A DNA stretch of 64,000 nucleotides. Origin: Monarcha castaneiventris obscurior (lineage: Eukaryota > Chordata > Aves > Passeriformes > Monarchidae). The notes beneath the pieces are model-generated. The model was not told the DNA's origin. It worked only from the letters and a program-made list of their open reading frames with translations, and made no database searches. Positions 50,179 through 63,200 of this stretch are shown here, one piece after another (position 1 is the stretch's first letter; each line of letters starts with the position of its first letter). The position numbers and the translations under genes were made by a program. The DNA lies in NCBI GenBank assembly GCA_026261815.1, contig JAMPIT010000886.1, positions 20,194,001 through 20,258,000 on the forward strand, written 5' to 3'.

Positions 50179-51775
50179 CAGGACACTGACTACAAGATGT
50201 AGTCATTTCTCTTAACACAAATTAAGAAATCTGTCCTTTCATACCCTGAATTACCCTGAAAACTCCTTTCATTATCTCCAAGCCGTTAAAACAGTCACAG
50301 TTTTATTTTGCCATTGCAGCACTTCTATTAAGTGTGAAATGAGTGCTTTCCTCTGGGATTGCACAGTATTTTAGGAAACCCATCTGTACACAAGCCTTTG
50401 TCTGAGAATGTTTATCAATAGAAACCATATCTGTAACAAATCAATAAACATTTAAAATGGGCAACATGGTGCAGCTGAAGTAGCTTCCACCTAAGCATTA
50501 TGAATGTAAAACCTCATTGCATTAAAGAGTAACACAGGTTGTGACTACTGGGGATTTAGAATGCTGTCTTTGTGCTTATACTGGTTAGAGACCATTTCCA
50601 AGAAATAAGCATCTTCCTTATTCAGCTGGTACCTTGCTTGACTGACCCTGATGGGGTGGACAAAGGAAAAGAGACTGAGTATCATTTATCACACACACTA
50701 CAGAGTGATGAGAGGATATCAACAGTGGGGACCTACAGGGCAAAGCCTGGGAGTACTGATTTAGATAGTGGACTGCAATGATAAATCTCCTGTGCCAACT
50801 CAGTCTGACTGCCATTATTACCCAGAAGCTTGGGGACAGATTTTCCTCCTCTGCGTATTAACTAAGGGAATATGTGCAAATGTAACAAGCCTTGAAACTA
50901 TCAGTCCTACCGCTTGACTTCATAAATAAATTTGGATATTGCATCAAGACCTTTCCAGCTTTATTAGCTGTAGCAACCATTTTAAGGACATTGCCACATG
51001 CCGTTTTATAACACTGCATACACAAAGTGTACTCTGTATTTTTCTTCCAACGAGAACTTCACTGTGATTGATTTAAAGACACATCCATTAGCAATTTTGA
51101 TAGTCAGACAAAATCACAGTCCAAGCTATGTACATATATAATCCTGCCAGGTACATTTTTGTTTGAAAACCCATGTATGTATGTACGTATATTCTTGTTC
51201 CCATGCCACACAATGCGTTATGTGAAAATCACTACACTTTGTGGCATCATCTTCTGGTGATGCTTGAAGCTGCACAGATTAAAGAAATTGCTCTGCCTTC
51301 CAGTGAGCATTTAATTTGCCTAAATTTTAGTTGCTATGATAAATAGATTGTAACAAATGTAGTATTGGAAAATTTAATCCATTTCTCTGTTTCTTCATTG
51401 GAACTTGAGTCTGTAAAAGGTGCTTGGTGACGATGGAAAATTAACTGTGTATGGTAGAGCAAGACCATTAATAGCTTTCTAATATTTCAAAATAATAGAC
51501 ACACATCCCTTCATGAGCTGGGTGCATCAGAAGAGTCATCCCATGCTTCTGTATCCCATGCAAACACATGTATCCCTCTGCATCCCATGCAGATACAGTC
51601 TGTGGCAGGACAACAATGCAATAAAGACTACTGCAGCAGAGTCAGAAAGAGAAATTCTATATGGTTTGCAGAAAATGTCAGATGTTAATTTGAATACACT
51701 TTTTGTGTAAAAAAATTACTAGACTAGATGGTAATGGCCTAGAGAAAGATGTTTTAAAAGAGCTAATGTCAATGA
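50179..51775. other. Non-coding stretch upstream of the coding relic
   Basis: A short imperfect repetition of CTGTATCCCATGCA / CTGCATCCCATGCA occurs at about 51551-51595. At 51739-51786 a different plus frame reads LEKDVLKELMSMTEIV, which may be the frameshifted start of the relic at 51776-52258. Nothing else is seen. Confidence 0.4.
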
Positions 51776-52258
51776 CAGAAATCGTGCTACATTGGGTTTT
51801 ATGAGATAAACCTTCAAAAGTTCATAGAAGAAATTGCAACGCAAAAGCATCACCTTGGCAAAAGGAATAGTGATCTGATGGCTACTGTTGAGACCAAGCT
51901 TCAACCTCAACGTACAACTCCTGCCATTGATGCCAGCATTTTTGATGGAACAATATTTAACATGTTGAAATCTGATGCTAGCAACACACTTAATGACTAT
52001 GCTCTGAAAAGTTTTGTCATACCTTTGAGCCAGAGAAGCAGGCCTGGAGGCTAAGCTGTTTGTGCTGACAGAAATCTCAAGTCTCAGATGCAAAGCCGGA
52101 AAGGAAAGGGAACCAGAAGATTTTCCAAACCTCTAGCACCAAGCCAGCAACAGCTCTGGGGAAACACATCACAGGAGTTACATGCTGAACAAGGCCCTAA
52201 TGGGTTTATGCAGATGGTACTGGCAGCTGAGTTTCCTTCACCCTCAGAACTTGAATAG
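51776..52258 (+). pseudogene. Decayed coding relic of an uncharacterised multi-copy protein family
   Basis: One plus-strand frame runs for 160 codons (51776-52255) with a single internal stop (TAA at 52052-52054) and ends at TAG 52256. It lacks a start codon, and an upstream block (LEKDVLKELMSMTEIV, 51739-51786) is in another frame. Successive blocks are GFYEINLQKFIEEIATQ, ASIFDGTIFNMLKS, SNTLNDYALKSFVIP and, after the stop, RNLKSQMQSRKGKGTRR. In this order they recall, from memory, proteins with VILDGAAIVNML, then KTFDDYA..VFIPYI, then SLKS.TR.KRGKGTRR, then a NW..FL segment. I know that family only as uncharacterised, multi-copy proteins common in fishes and invertebrates, perhaps mobile-element-linked. 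An alternative is a chance frame, which the block order makes less likely. No intron is visible within it, which would suit a retrocopy or element fragment. Confidence 0.5.
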
Positions 52259-55200
52259 ATTGAGAGGACACTGAGAGAAATCCCTCCAAAAGTAAGTGTA
52301 TGACAACACTGAATGGCATTCCCGTGGGGCCATAATGGGACATGAAAAGCATGTGCTGAAATAGAGAAGATTTTGTTGGTTTTAGTCATTTTAGGCTGAC
52401 CACTTCTTTAAATTTCTTTTCCTATAATTTCTAAATGTATATAAAGTTGTGTATATTCCTAAAACACAGCAATGTGTACACATACACCAATCTGAGTTAC
52501 TATTATTAGGAAAGAGAAAGAACAGCCAACTTACCATTATTTAGCAAAAAATGCATTGGTGACGTGCTACACAACAGGTCATGTTAATTCTAGAATTTTT
52601 ACACAAATTTGTTCCACTGCAATTCATTTCTTTAGCTTTCAGGAACCCTTAGACAGGACTATAAGCATATAAAAAATAAAAAGTAACTGGGATGTGTTAA
52701 CAGGATAAATAGTAGTGAGACATCAGGACTCAGATTTTAGGCAAACCACCACTGGCACCATGGAAAGGTCTAGCAGAAATTTCAGATTTTAGTGTCTCTA
52801 CTAGCTGACATTTTCAGCTGACAGCTTCAACTGTTGCAATCTTCAGGTTTCATCATGAAATCAAGAACTTTTTGTAAGTTCTGGGTTATTTTTCTTTATT
52901 GTGCTTAGGTAGAGCAATCATAGCAGAGCCTATAAAGATCCAGTGTCACTTCAAATCTTGCTAAGCCCTTAGTCTCACTGACATTCATCAACAGGAGGCT
53001 CTACTCCCTAATTATTATTAATTAATGCTGTGTGAAAAAATATTTCCTTTATAGCTACATCAGCATGCTTCTCTGTGTTTTATTGTTGTTGCTCCATTTT
53101 TGCTGCAGCAGTCAGACACATTACATACCATGAGGAACCATGGAATTAAGCAACTTGGATGTTGGAACCAGCTGAACAGCTCAAAGTAACTACACATCCT
53201 GGAATGTGCAAATAGATTTATGTCATCTATATGAAGCATATTTTATTTAATGAACAATAGACCAAATCTCTGTCTTGTGAATTTCAATTAAACTCCTAAG
53301 CTTAACCTCAAGCTGGATACATATTAAAATAAATTCCTAAGGATGTATTATCAACAGAAATCTGACCTGATCTCCCTTTAAAATAATCACCATGTAATCA
53401 GTTTCTGTGCAAAAACAGAAGTCAGTGTTTCCCCATCTCCTTCTCTGGCTGTAAAAAGCTGGTCCATATTAAATTAACGTGTGCCTTTGACTTCTCAGTC
53501 TTTGGAGGTTGTGTCTGTGTGTGGTCTGTTCTCTCTGTAGAGTATGACTACACGTGTATCTTCTACATTTGTTCAACAGCCATGAGTGGCCCAGAATATC
53601 TCTGCAAAGTGAGGCACATATGGCAATGATTAATGGGGGCTGAGAAGTAAATAAACTGCCGAAGTTGCAGAGGGGACTTTGAAAGGGGAACAGAATGGAG
53701 GAGAACAAAGCATCCCTTGAGTTTGACAATGCATTCTTAACCAACTGTAAGAACAAATGAAGAGATAGTGCCTACATCTAAGAGCAAGAGAAAACAAATT
53801 AGGCGGACACATTATGAACCAGGATTTATAACACAATAAAAATGAAGAATACTGTATCTGGAAAGATCATAATAAAAGCACCAGCTTCCTGGCAGTTCTC
53901 AAACAGGCAGCAGGGCTACTGGACTATTAGAGATAGTTTCAAACAGCAACTGAAAAAAATCAAGGGGAGGGCAAGAAAAATATTATATTAACCTATAGAG
54001 TTCTGTGTTGTTACTTTGCAGATTGCACCTTTCATCTATAAACACCTACAAATTGTACATAAGATATATGTACGAGAACACCAAGCTGCACACAAATATC
54101 TGCTGTGATATGAATGTCATAGCTGACAAGATACATAGGATTCAGGCTTTCTTTTGGGTTGATATTTGAGTACTGGCCCTTTCTCCAGTGTTAGGCTAGA
54201 AGGATCTGAAGTTGCTCAAGATGCCAGCAGCCTTCCAAGGAAAATGTGGGACAAAAGAATATATTAGCCTAGGCCAGATGCTGGGGATCAGGAGTCTTCA
54301 AGTTATCTTGGCCATGGTCTTTTTCTTCCTGCCATGCTCCTTTTTCATTTCTTGGCAGATGTAATTTTTATCTGTGCATATGAAATGGGGAAAAGATGAG
54401 ATTTCACATCTGCTGGGTTTAATTGCCATGCTGCTAATAATGCAGTGCAGCCCAGCCCTAGAGCACTACCAACCCACACAGCCACCTAAAGTCTAGAGAA
54501 AAAAACATGGGAACTGTAAAGCAGCAATCAATCCTAAGGCCTCTGCTCTAGGGACTGCTGAGTGCTGCTGGCCAGTCTCTGGGCTTCCTCAAAACATAAG
54601 GAAATATTCTTGAAAAGCCTCTTCTTCCATGGAGATCCAACTATGATCTATGTTTGACTGGACCAAGTACAAAACAGTGGGTAATTTCCCCACTGATTCC
54701 ACAATTTTCTCTGTCGTGGGGGTACAAGGCACCATTTGGACACTCATCCAATGCACTGATGAGGAGAGATGGAATCATAAATCTCTCTGAAGCAAGCTGC
54801 CTTCTTAAGGAGCAAAACTTCAACAAATCTGAAACAAGCAAGCCAGCTTTCACATAACTTGGGTTTTCACTTTTTTCTGCTAAAAAATCTCTATACAGCA
54901 ATGTCTGTGAGTAATATATATATTACAGGTAAGGTTCTCAATACATCACAGCCTACACCACTTCACCATCGCTGCTGCTGGCTGTGATAAGAAGGATGAG
55001 GCTATCCAGTTCCAGGATTTGAGGCATTCAATTTGAGTTTGAGTGTATTTCATCCACCATGTGCAGCTTTCCTAATGCTTAGCTGAGAAGGAGACTGTTG
55101 TTCATCTGACCATGTGTACTGATCAATTTAGATAGGGAAGATTATAAAAGTCACAGGAAATGGTGAAAGTAGTAGCCATTTCCTCCGATTTTTTCTATTA

Positions 55201-56746
55201 ACATTTTCAATTAGCTGTATGTTTTTACACCTTTGGTTTCTTTGGTTAAATCTGAGTATGATGCCACAGAAATAATGTCTTAATGCAGAGGGCAATGACT
55301 AGAAGAGCAATATATACTACATACTTTACATACTTATGTAAATATATTCTCAGGTCACTGCTAGGCTGATAAAACACTCATATGCTGCTCTCTGATTCTG
55401 TGACATGAGCAGAGCTGCTTTACTGAATTATGATATTGCATTAATTCATTCCAGGTCCAGCTGTTAGGCAGCACAGCTACAGTTCCATTTTGATGTCCTG
55501 AGCTTTGCGCATGTAATAAATCACTGTGGCAGCATGGGGATTTATGTGAACAATTCCTCATATATTTATACAAATTCATACACCTATCAAAGGCTGTCTT
55601 GTTTTGCAGCTCATTTCAAACACCACCTGCAAAAGCCTGCTAAGTTTCAGGATCTGACATGTTCACTGAGTCAATTTATGCAATGAGAGATTCAGTAGGA
55701 CCAAAGACTCACAGGACCTTTTGGAGAGATGCTTAACATGAAGATTTCTTGTTACTTCCTTGTTCTCCCTTTAGAACCCCAAACATCTATTGAAATGAAA
55801 GTGATAATAATCTATGCATCTTGACTGTCCCCACATTTTAGGGCATTCACCATGTCCCAGTTGCACTGGCATGGCAGTTTCAAGCAGGCGGAAGAACCAA
55901 GTACACATTTAGCAAAGCTGATACACAGAAGAAAGAAATACCTCCTGGCTCAGAGTTATGCTGAACAAAGGGGACAGGTCAGGATTTTCAGAAACACTCA
56001 GGGCACTGGACACACAACTCCCATAAAAATTGGCTTAGTGACTTCATGTTTCTTTAAAAATACTAGCTGAAGTTATTCAAAGAACATACCAGTTAATATA
56101 TTTGGATGTCATTGCTCAGGTTAATAATAATAGGAGCCTAAGTCAGGCTCCTGAACCCATACTGAGGCATCAAAGTGTCCTGGTTTGCAAAAGTGCTGAA
56201 TACCAGCCACTCCCACTAACTCAATGAATGTGCTCAGCACCTTGCTAGCAAATGAGCCTCAAATTAGAGCACTACGAGACATGAAGCTATTAATCAGCCA
56301 AGTCTCAAAGCATTCATCAGGGGAAGCAAGGAATAGAGAAAAATTAAGACTACAGGGAAGAGTGAAGAGAGTGCTCTACAAAGTCAGCTTTAGATTGTTA
56401 CAAGAGATTTTTCTTCAGAAGTTTGACATTATTAATGTATGTAACATAAAACAGTTCCACAAACAGAAGCTCTTTGCTTGAGTCTGCTTCAACAACAGTA
56501 ACACCAGTTTCATGTAATGCACAATGCATCCCCACAGATTTGCACTAAATCAAGTTGACAAGAAAATCAAGACAGAAACCATGCAGAAGAGCTTTGAAAA
56601 ATAAATCAAAAAGGCTATGCTGATTCTGCAGCCCAGCTCTGTGCACAGATAAGCCAGCTTTCTCCAAAGTCATCTCAGATTGTTGCTAGGGCATGTGAAA
56701 ATGTAGAGAGGCAGGATAGGAGCAATGTTGAGAGTACATATCATCC
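52259..56746. other. Non-coding stretch, nothing specific
   Basis: Stop-rich AT-rich DNA. I saw no gene, and no repeat family that I could name. Confidence 0.45.
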
Positions 56747-59700
56747 ATGGATATGGAAAAGAAATTACCTTCACTTACGCTAATTCTGTTGGAACTACTT
56801 CAGCACTACTATTGCTTCAGCACAGTCAGGATTGGGCCCCTGTTGTCGAATATAGTATGTTCTTCTAAAATGTTTGAACTACCACTAAATTACTTTTATG
56901 CTTACTTGACACAGGTTTTCCCAAACAATGTCTCTTCTGATTTTTTGCACAGACTTTGCAGAGTTTTCTTTGCACAGATTTATATGTTTTTCATTTATAT
57001 ATTTTTCTATCTTGCCCTAATGTGGTTTTATAAAAGGGTAAACATTTGGTCTCTTTCCAGAGACACATGGCAGCCAAAAATCTTTCCTAAAGTGTCCCTT
57101 GAGAAGTCTCTGGGGCAGAGGAGTCCCACGTGGGATAGATCCACCAGAAAATTCTCTGTCATATCACGCCCCAGTCTCTGCCACCAGTGCTGGCGGTTTA
57201 GCCATATGAAAGAGGATATGTCCCAAAAGTGTCAAAGCTCTGGTGCACCCTGAAGGTGTGAAAGACACAAAAATTCGGAAAAGATTCAAGGTTACTCTGA
57301 GTTAGATGGCGGCATGTTAAGGCCTGAAGTTTATGAGGTATTTAAGTTACCAAAACCCTTCCAGTCTTTGGCTAGATCAGTGATTCTGGCCTACATATTT
57401 TGGTAGACACATCTTCCTCCGTAATTAATTTGATACAATCTTGTTTTGACAAATATGCACTTCAAACTTATTATTATTTCCTGACATATTTTTTACAAAG
57501 CTCCACATCTATTTTGCACCTTATATTAATTATTTTAGGCAGTTCCCACCCCAGAGTCCTTGCACTCCATGTTCCCAAGATAAGAAATTGAGTGACTAAG
57601 GGAAAAATGTATGAAAGAAGGTGGCGTGAATAACAATGAAGATGGGTGTGCTCACATAAATCAGCAATCACCATGGTCACAGATGGCCTCCAGCCTCAAG
57701 ACTGCCAGGTGACAGTGATTTGTAGGCAGTGCAGCAAAGACAGGCCTTGAAGAGGGTTTTGGAAGATAGTCAGGGGGTACTTGAAGTTTGGCAGAAGATT
57801 TTACAAGAGAAGGTGTCTAAATGGAAAAATGCTGACAAATAAGGAGATAAATGTTAGTGATATAAAGCAAAGGCATAGAAAATCAGGTATTGCATAAAAT
57901 AGTGAATGAAGTCTTAGCAGTTAAACAGAAACTGCTCCTTTGGCTTTGTTCTAAGTACCAAAGCTGGTATTTTTTTAAATGAAACATGATTTCTGGTTTG
58001 GTTTTAATTGTACAGCTTATATTACAAGCTTATATCAGCAAGCTTGTTCGGTCTTTTCCCACTTGGTAAAAATACTGAACACTCATATTCTGCAAATATT
58101 AAGAACTTTCACTGGAACGTTGGTGAAAGGCCAAGTTTATTAGTATACTTTTGAGAAACAAAGTGCACACAAAACAATCTAACAGACTCAACTTTGTATC
58201 CCCGCTTAAACTGCTCACCTGTACCATGTTTTGGTAGTTCTTACTGAATCATAACTACTTGTCATGTTACTAGTAAAATCTTTTAGGGCAAATTTTGTAG
58301 GCGTTCTTCCTAGATTAACTGATACAGTTGAGAAAAAACAGACAAGCTTCTGGTACTGTCAGTTTCCTAAGCCTTTGACAGAAACACTCCATCATTCCCA
58401 GTAGATTTACCTTCTCTGACCCTGTGACACAAACATCTGGATAAGCCATTTAACTTATTAGTAGCATAACTATAGAGAATAACGACTCTTGAGTAAGACG
58501 TGAACATGTTCAGACAAGGAACAAACTGAGCAATCTAAATTTGATGTTCCAAATAAGCATCATTCCAGAACAAATTTGCAAGCCTGCATCCCACCCTTTT
58601 TAGGTCCTGAAAGAGCCCATGGATTTCACTGGCATCTGGAAGTGATTGAAAGGCAGGAACACTTGCAAAGACCATTCAATTATTGGAGATCTTAAAAACT
58701 ATTATTAGATTTCTCTGTATATCAGCAGAGAAAGAGGGGGGCAAAAAAACCCAAATGCAAAACTATTCACTAATTTCCTTAAATTTCTAGGAAAGCAAAG
58801 AGAAATTTCACACCTACCTTAGTTACATGTATTGAGGGCAAGTATCCAAACATAAAACATTACAGTTTTAGGAGCCACACAGTGGCTCATTGACTTCTCT
58901 CAATCTTATTTATGCTAATATACAGAACCAGCTCTTTCTTTGCAAGAGAAAGATTCTGGGCATGTATGTGACTTGGGAAGGTGGCTGTTTAGAGACTGAG
59001 TGGAGTGCTACTGTTCAAAGAAAAAATTCAAAGAAGCTCACTGTACTTGAAATGTATACACTGTACAAGGTTACTGAGGAAAAACCCAACAACAAACTGA
59101 ATGAAAGAAGAAAATGTCCCTAACCATTAGTGACCTGGTTAGAAGGACTTTTCCACTAACGGGTATCTGGTGCTGTTACTTAATGACCAAGCCTAACTTC
59201 AGCACTTTTAACGTGGGGGATGAGCTACAGATCATTGCATAGGCCTGTTGTGACTGGGAGGAAGCAGGAGCTCTCCAGGAGGGTGCCGAGCCACTGGCAG
59301 CTCTCCTATATCCAGGGGATGGAGCAGGAAGGTACAGGAACACAGGAGATCCCTCTTCCACTTGGTGTATCCAAATTGATGCTGAGCATTTCACAAATGC
59401 TGTGCAGGGTTCATAGACAAGCTGGAACAAGACCAAAACTTCTCATGCAATCCACCTCCCTCAGCTATTTTGAGTTTGTGTCAGACAGAAGTTTAGACAA
59501 GGCTAATGCTTTTTCCAAGTGTAGACTATAAAATCCAGGAATGACTTGAGAGCAGAGTTCCTGTATTGGGACCAAAAAGGAGCTAACGTCATGGTTCATA
59601 ATGTCCACAAAATCCTGACCCAAATCTCTCCAAAAGCTTACAAAATCCAAATGTCACTTTCTTGGTCTATCCCTGACAGAGACAAGGAAACTAAAGCTAT

Positions 59701-60229
59701 CTAAACCACGTGAAGAGTCTTGGCAAACCAGTTCTATTACTTCATGAAAATGTCAGGACATAGTTGCAGAATGTGTGTTTATCCAAAGTTACTAAGCCAT
59801 GAAAAGGTGGGGCTGTCACTAGCAGAAGTACATTTAATGGGAGGTGTTATGCAGCATGGTTACAGTATCATTTAATATGTTATATTAATATTATTATATT
59901 ATTATTTAGTGTTTCTAGCAACATATCGGACTACACTAATAATTCACATTTCTGCTCTCTCCTAATCTGTTAATGCTCATCAGTAAATCAGAAAATTATG
60001 GTTAGTTCTGGAAGTATTGCTGCTCTACTTCCTAAAAAGCATATTTTTAAACCAAATTCTCTGACCATCATCATATTTATACACTAGAGATAATTTCCCC
60101 TGAAAATAGAAATAAAATGGAATTGTCCACTAATAAAATAGTTGTGTATTAAGACCTCTGATTGTGAACCTCAAGACATGAAGGCTCTGGTTTGTCTGAG
60201 CTGCAGGCCAGCGTATGCAGGCAGAATGC
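56747..60229. other. Non-coding stretch with the longest AT-region open frame
   Basis: The plus frame at 56747-57253 has 168 codons from an ATG, with a hydrophobic middle (about residues 75-93, FFAQIYMFFIYIFFYLAL). No family is recognised, the composition is T-rich, and about one frame of this length is expected by chance in the window. An AT-rich run lies at 59870-59915. Confidence 0.4.
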
Positions 60230-60257
60230 AAACTGTAACCAAATGTGGTTACAGTTT
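60230..60257. repeat. Perfect 11-bp inverted repeat (6-nt loop)
   Basis: AAACTGTAACC (60230-60240), the loop AAATGT, and GGTTACAGTTT (60247-60257) form an exact hairpin. No surrounding element was recognised. Confidence 0.9.
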
Positions 60258-63200
60258 TATTTTGCAAAAAGCATTACACATATTGGCCTCTCTTGCTCAA
60301 AAACTGCGTATCGGGATAATTCCATGGCTGTGTTTTCCAAAAATCAGTGTTGGTGACTGAGGGCTTTTATAACATTCACAGATTTCCACAAAGTATTAAA
60401 ATGAGAGATGTTTATATAAAGCTGACACCCTGAATGCACTAATCAAGTATCTCAGTGACATAAATGTCAAATAAATTAAATCCAGTGAGGTAGAAACATG
60501 TCCTGTAGCATTTTTTACATGACATTAGGAATGCAGTAGCATGGTAGTTCAGAACAGAGCTGTACTACGTAAGGAAAAGCTGCAAGGCTAGAGAGGAGAG
60601 CAGCAAATAGAGTGAAAATTGTTTTAAGTGATTGCTGACTGCAGGTGCCCAATTTGAATTTTCTTGTGTCTGTAGTTTTTCCCTCACAAATGCTGAGTGT
60701 CTGCAGTATGCAGCATTTTTGAAAACAGTTTTTAAGTTCCATGGATTTAAATTTAAATGTATCAGGGATGAGGATTCATTCAAACATTGGCTTTCTTATT
60801 TCCAACTCTAACATTAGTGGAGTCATTTTCAGCAATTTCTTTCATTTCTTTCATTTTTCTGACAAAGAAGAATTACTTAGTTGGAGCTCAATGATATTCT
60901 GGTTTCCCTGATTATGTAACTAAATAGCCATAAAACATACCAAGGATGGGTTCAGCACAGCTGACATGGAGTGGGAAAATGAAGATGATCTGTCACTCCT
61001 TCTGGGTGACAATAGAAAAGGCCTTCTGTGATTCAACTCCTGCCTCTGCATAGTGCTGGTTGAAATATATTCCTCCTTTGTAAAAATTGGGTGGACACTT
61101 TTTTTCTTCCCTCCACCCCTCTATGGCTAGAGCTTCATCTCACACAGTATTCTGTTGACAGATTCTTCTGTTTCAAGGCAGCTGCTAAAGCATACCTCAG
61201 GAATTAATTTCTCCTAGCATCAAGAGCCCTGGCTGGTGGTGTCAGAGTGCAGTATTTCCTTGTCACAGCCTTCAGGTCACTTTACATAAAGCCATAGCAT
61301 AAGGAAAATATTGAAGTTTCCCCAGAGGTGCCATTTGATCACAAAGCAGAGTGTATGTCTCAGAGACCATCTTTGGATTTATGGTAAGTGCTGAAAAAAT
61401 CTAAAAAAATCAGTGAAAACCTATTTTCATCTACTCATGTTTGAAATTAATGTTAAAGTTATATATCAAAGGCAAAGTCATCCAGTAGCATATTACTACA
61501 CCCCCTTATCTCCCAGATGCATACCTTGTTTTCACTCAGATAATTACTAACAAAGACTCTAAGTCTGTCAAATATAATAGGAGTGGGAAAGGGGGCTGTT
61601 ATGCAATGGTTTTATATTCAAAATACACCTAAATACTGGACTGTACAGGTGAAAGAGTAATTGTTTTTAGCTTTCATACCTTGCACATGGCTTCTCACAA
61701 GAAGCACAAACTTCCTTTACAAGTAATTGCAACCAAGGGCAGATGAAGGACAAATCTATTTGCTTTGTGCTGATCCACACTTAGCACAGCATCTAACAAA
61801 AATCTTACTCTCCAACTGCTGGTTATGTGAAAACCTGCATTTGTTACAAGTTTATGTGAATTTCCCAACCTGAATGAGAGCAGTAGGACTTGAATGAACT
61901 TTGACAATCTGTGTCAGAGCCAGCACTGGAAGGAAACTCATCTCCCAAGTCAGTGCATCACTGGTGTGATGTTGATACTGCAGCACCAGTTCTGGAGGGA
62001 AGGCTGCACAGTAGACATCCAAGTGCATCTAAGTGGATGGTAATGGTCTGGCAAATTCAGGGTTTTCCTCTTAGTGAATGCTTCTTGCAGCTGCTCAAGG
62101 GTCTGCTAGATGCCTCAGCTTCTAGTGCTCCAGCCAACACAGGTGCCAGAGACCTCCCCTCCAACAGAAATGTCACAGCCTAATGTCTTCCAGACAAAAC
62201 CAAGCAAATCCTAGGGACTCTAATCAGCTCTATCCCATTGAGAGCTGTACTATTTATAGATCCTCTAGGAATCAGTCCACACATAAGCAACTTCAGCAGT
62301 AATTAAACTCATAGCATAGATGCCATGAATTTTTCCACTACGGTTTATATAATTTTGCCAATGAATACATCCAACCTCAGCTTAAAATCATCTGACGGTT
62401 TCAAAGCAGTAAATCACTGCAGCATGAGACTGGTAGCATTGATGAAGACGTGTCAGCCAAATGTCTTTTATGGGAATTCCGGAGACCGAATCTCTTCCTA
62501 TTGCAGCGTGTCCCAGGAGGCTGCAGAGAATGGCTTTCCCCAGCAAAGATGACCCTGGGTCAGCTCAACAATGATAAGAGTTCAAACCACAGGCAATTTG
62601 TCCTGTGTTGCCTTTAGCAACACTGATATGAAAATCATGTTAGATACCCTGGTGATAACTCCTGGTGTCCTAGCTGGGCTATTTTAGAAGAGAAGCAAGG
62701 CTTTCTCTTTTGCTAGCACAGACACAGCTCAAAATAAAGGCTGCAAAAGCAATACTTGCCTGCCTTTCTAATGGCTATGCTGGGAGCTTGCCTGTACTGT
62801 TGGTGTGTGCCCCTGCAGCAGCGTTAGCCAAACGTTGCCTCATTCTGCTTCAGCTGCCTGGCTCTGGGAATGGGGCAGTGTTTGTGTAGCAATGCCATCT
62901 GCTCCCTTCCACTCATGAAGGATCTTGTGGACAAGCTAGGAGGAGTGGTGATTCACTGCATTCCTCCCACCACCAGGTACTGTATTTCCCTGCTGTCATT
63001 TGCATTTTAGTTATAAGCAAGTCCCTTTGCCCCATACTCATTTCTCTTCCATAGCTCACAAGAAGCAGAAAGGGATGAAAATTACTGTCCTAATGACCTT
63101 CACATTGGACCTGGCCTGGCACAGCATCTCTCAAATGAAGCCACCAAAAACATTGTGCAAGGCCAGTACAGTTTCAAGTAACTGCTAGTGTTGTCATCAG

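Noticed and set aside
51719..52093. 124-codon minus-strand open frame
   Set aside because: It is the antisense shadow of the plus-strand coding relic, whose block order is the more meaningful signal.
56747..57253. 168-codon plus-strand open frame with a hydrophobic segment
   Set aside because: About one frame of this length is expected by chance in 64 kb of this composition. The hydrophobicity follows from T-rich codons and there is no recognisable family.
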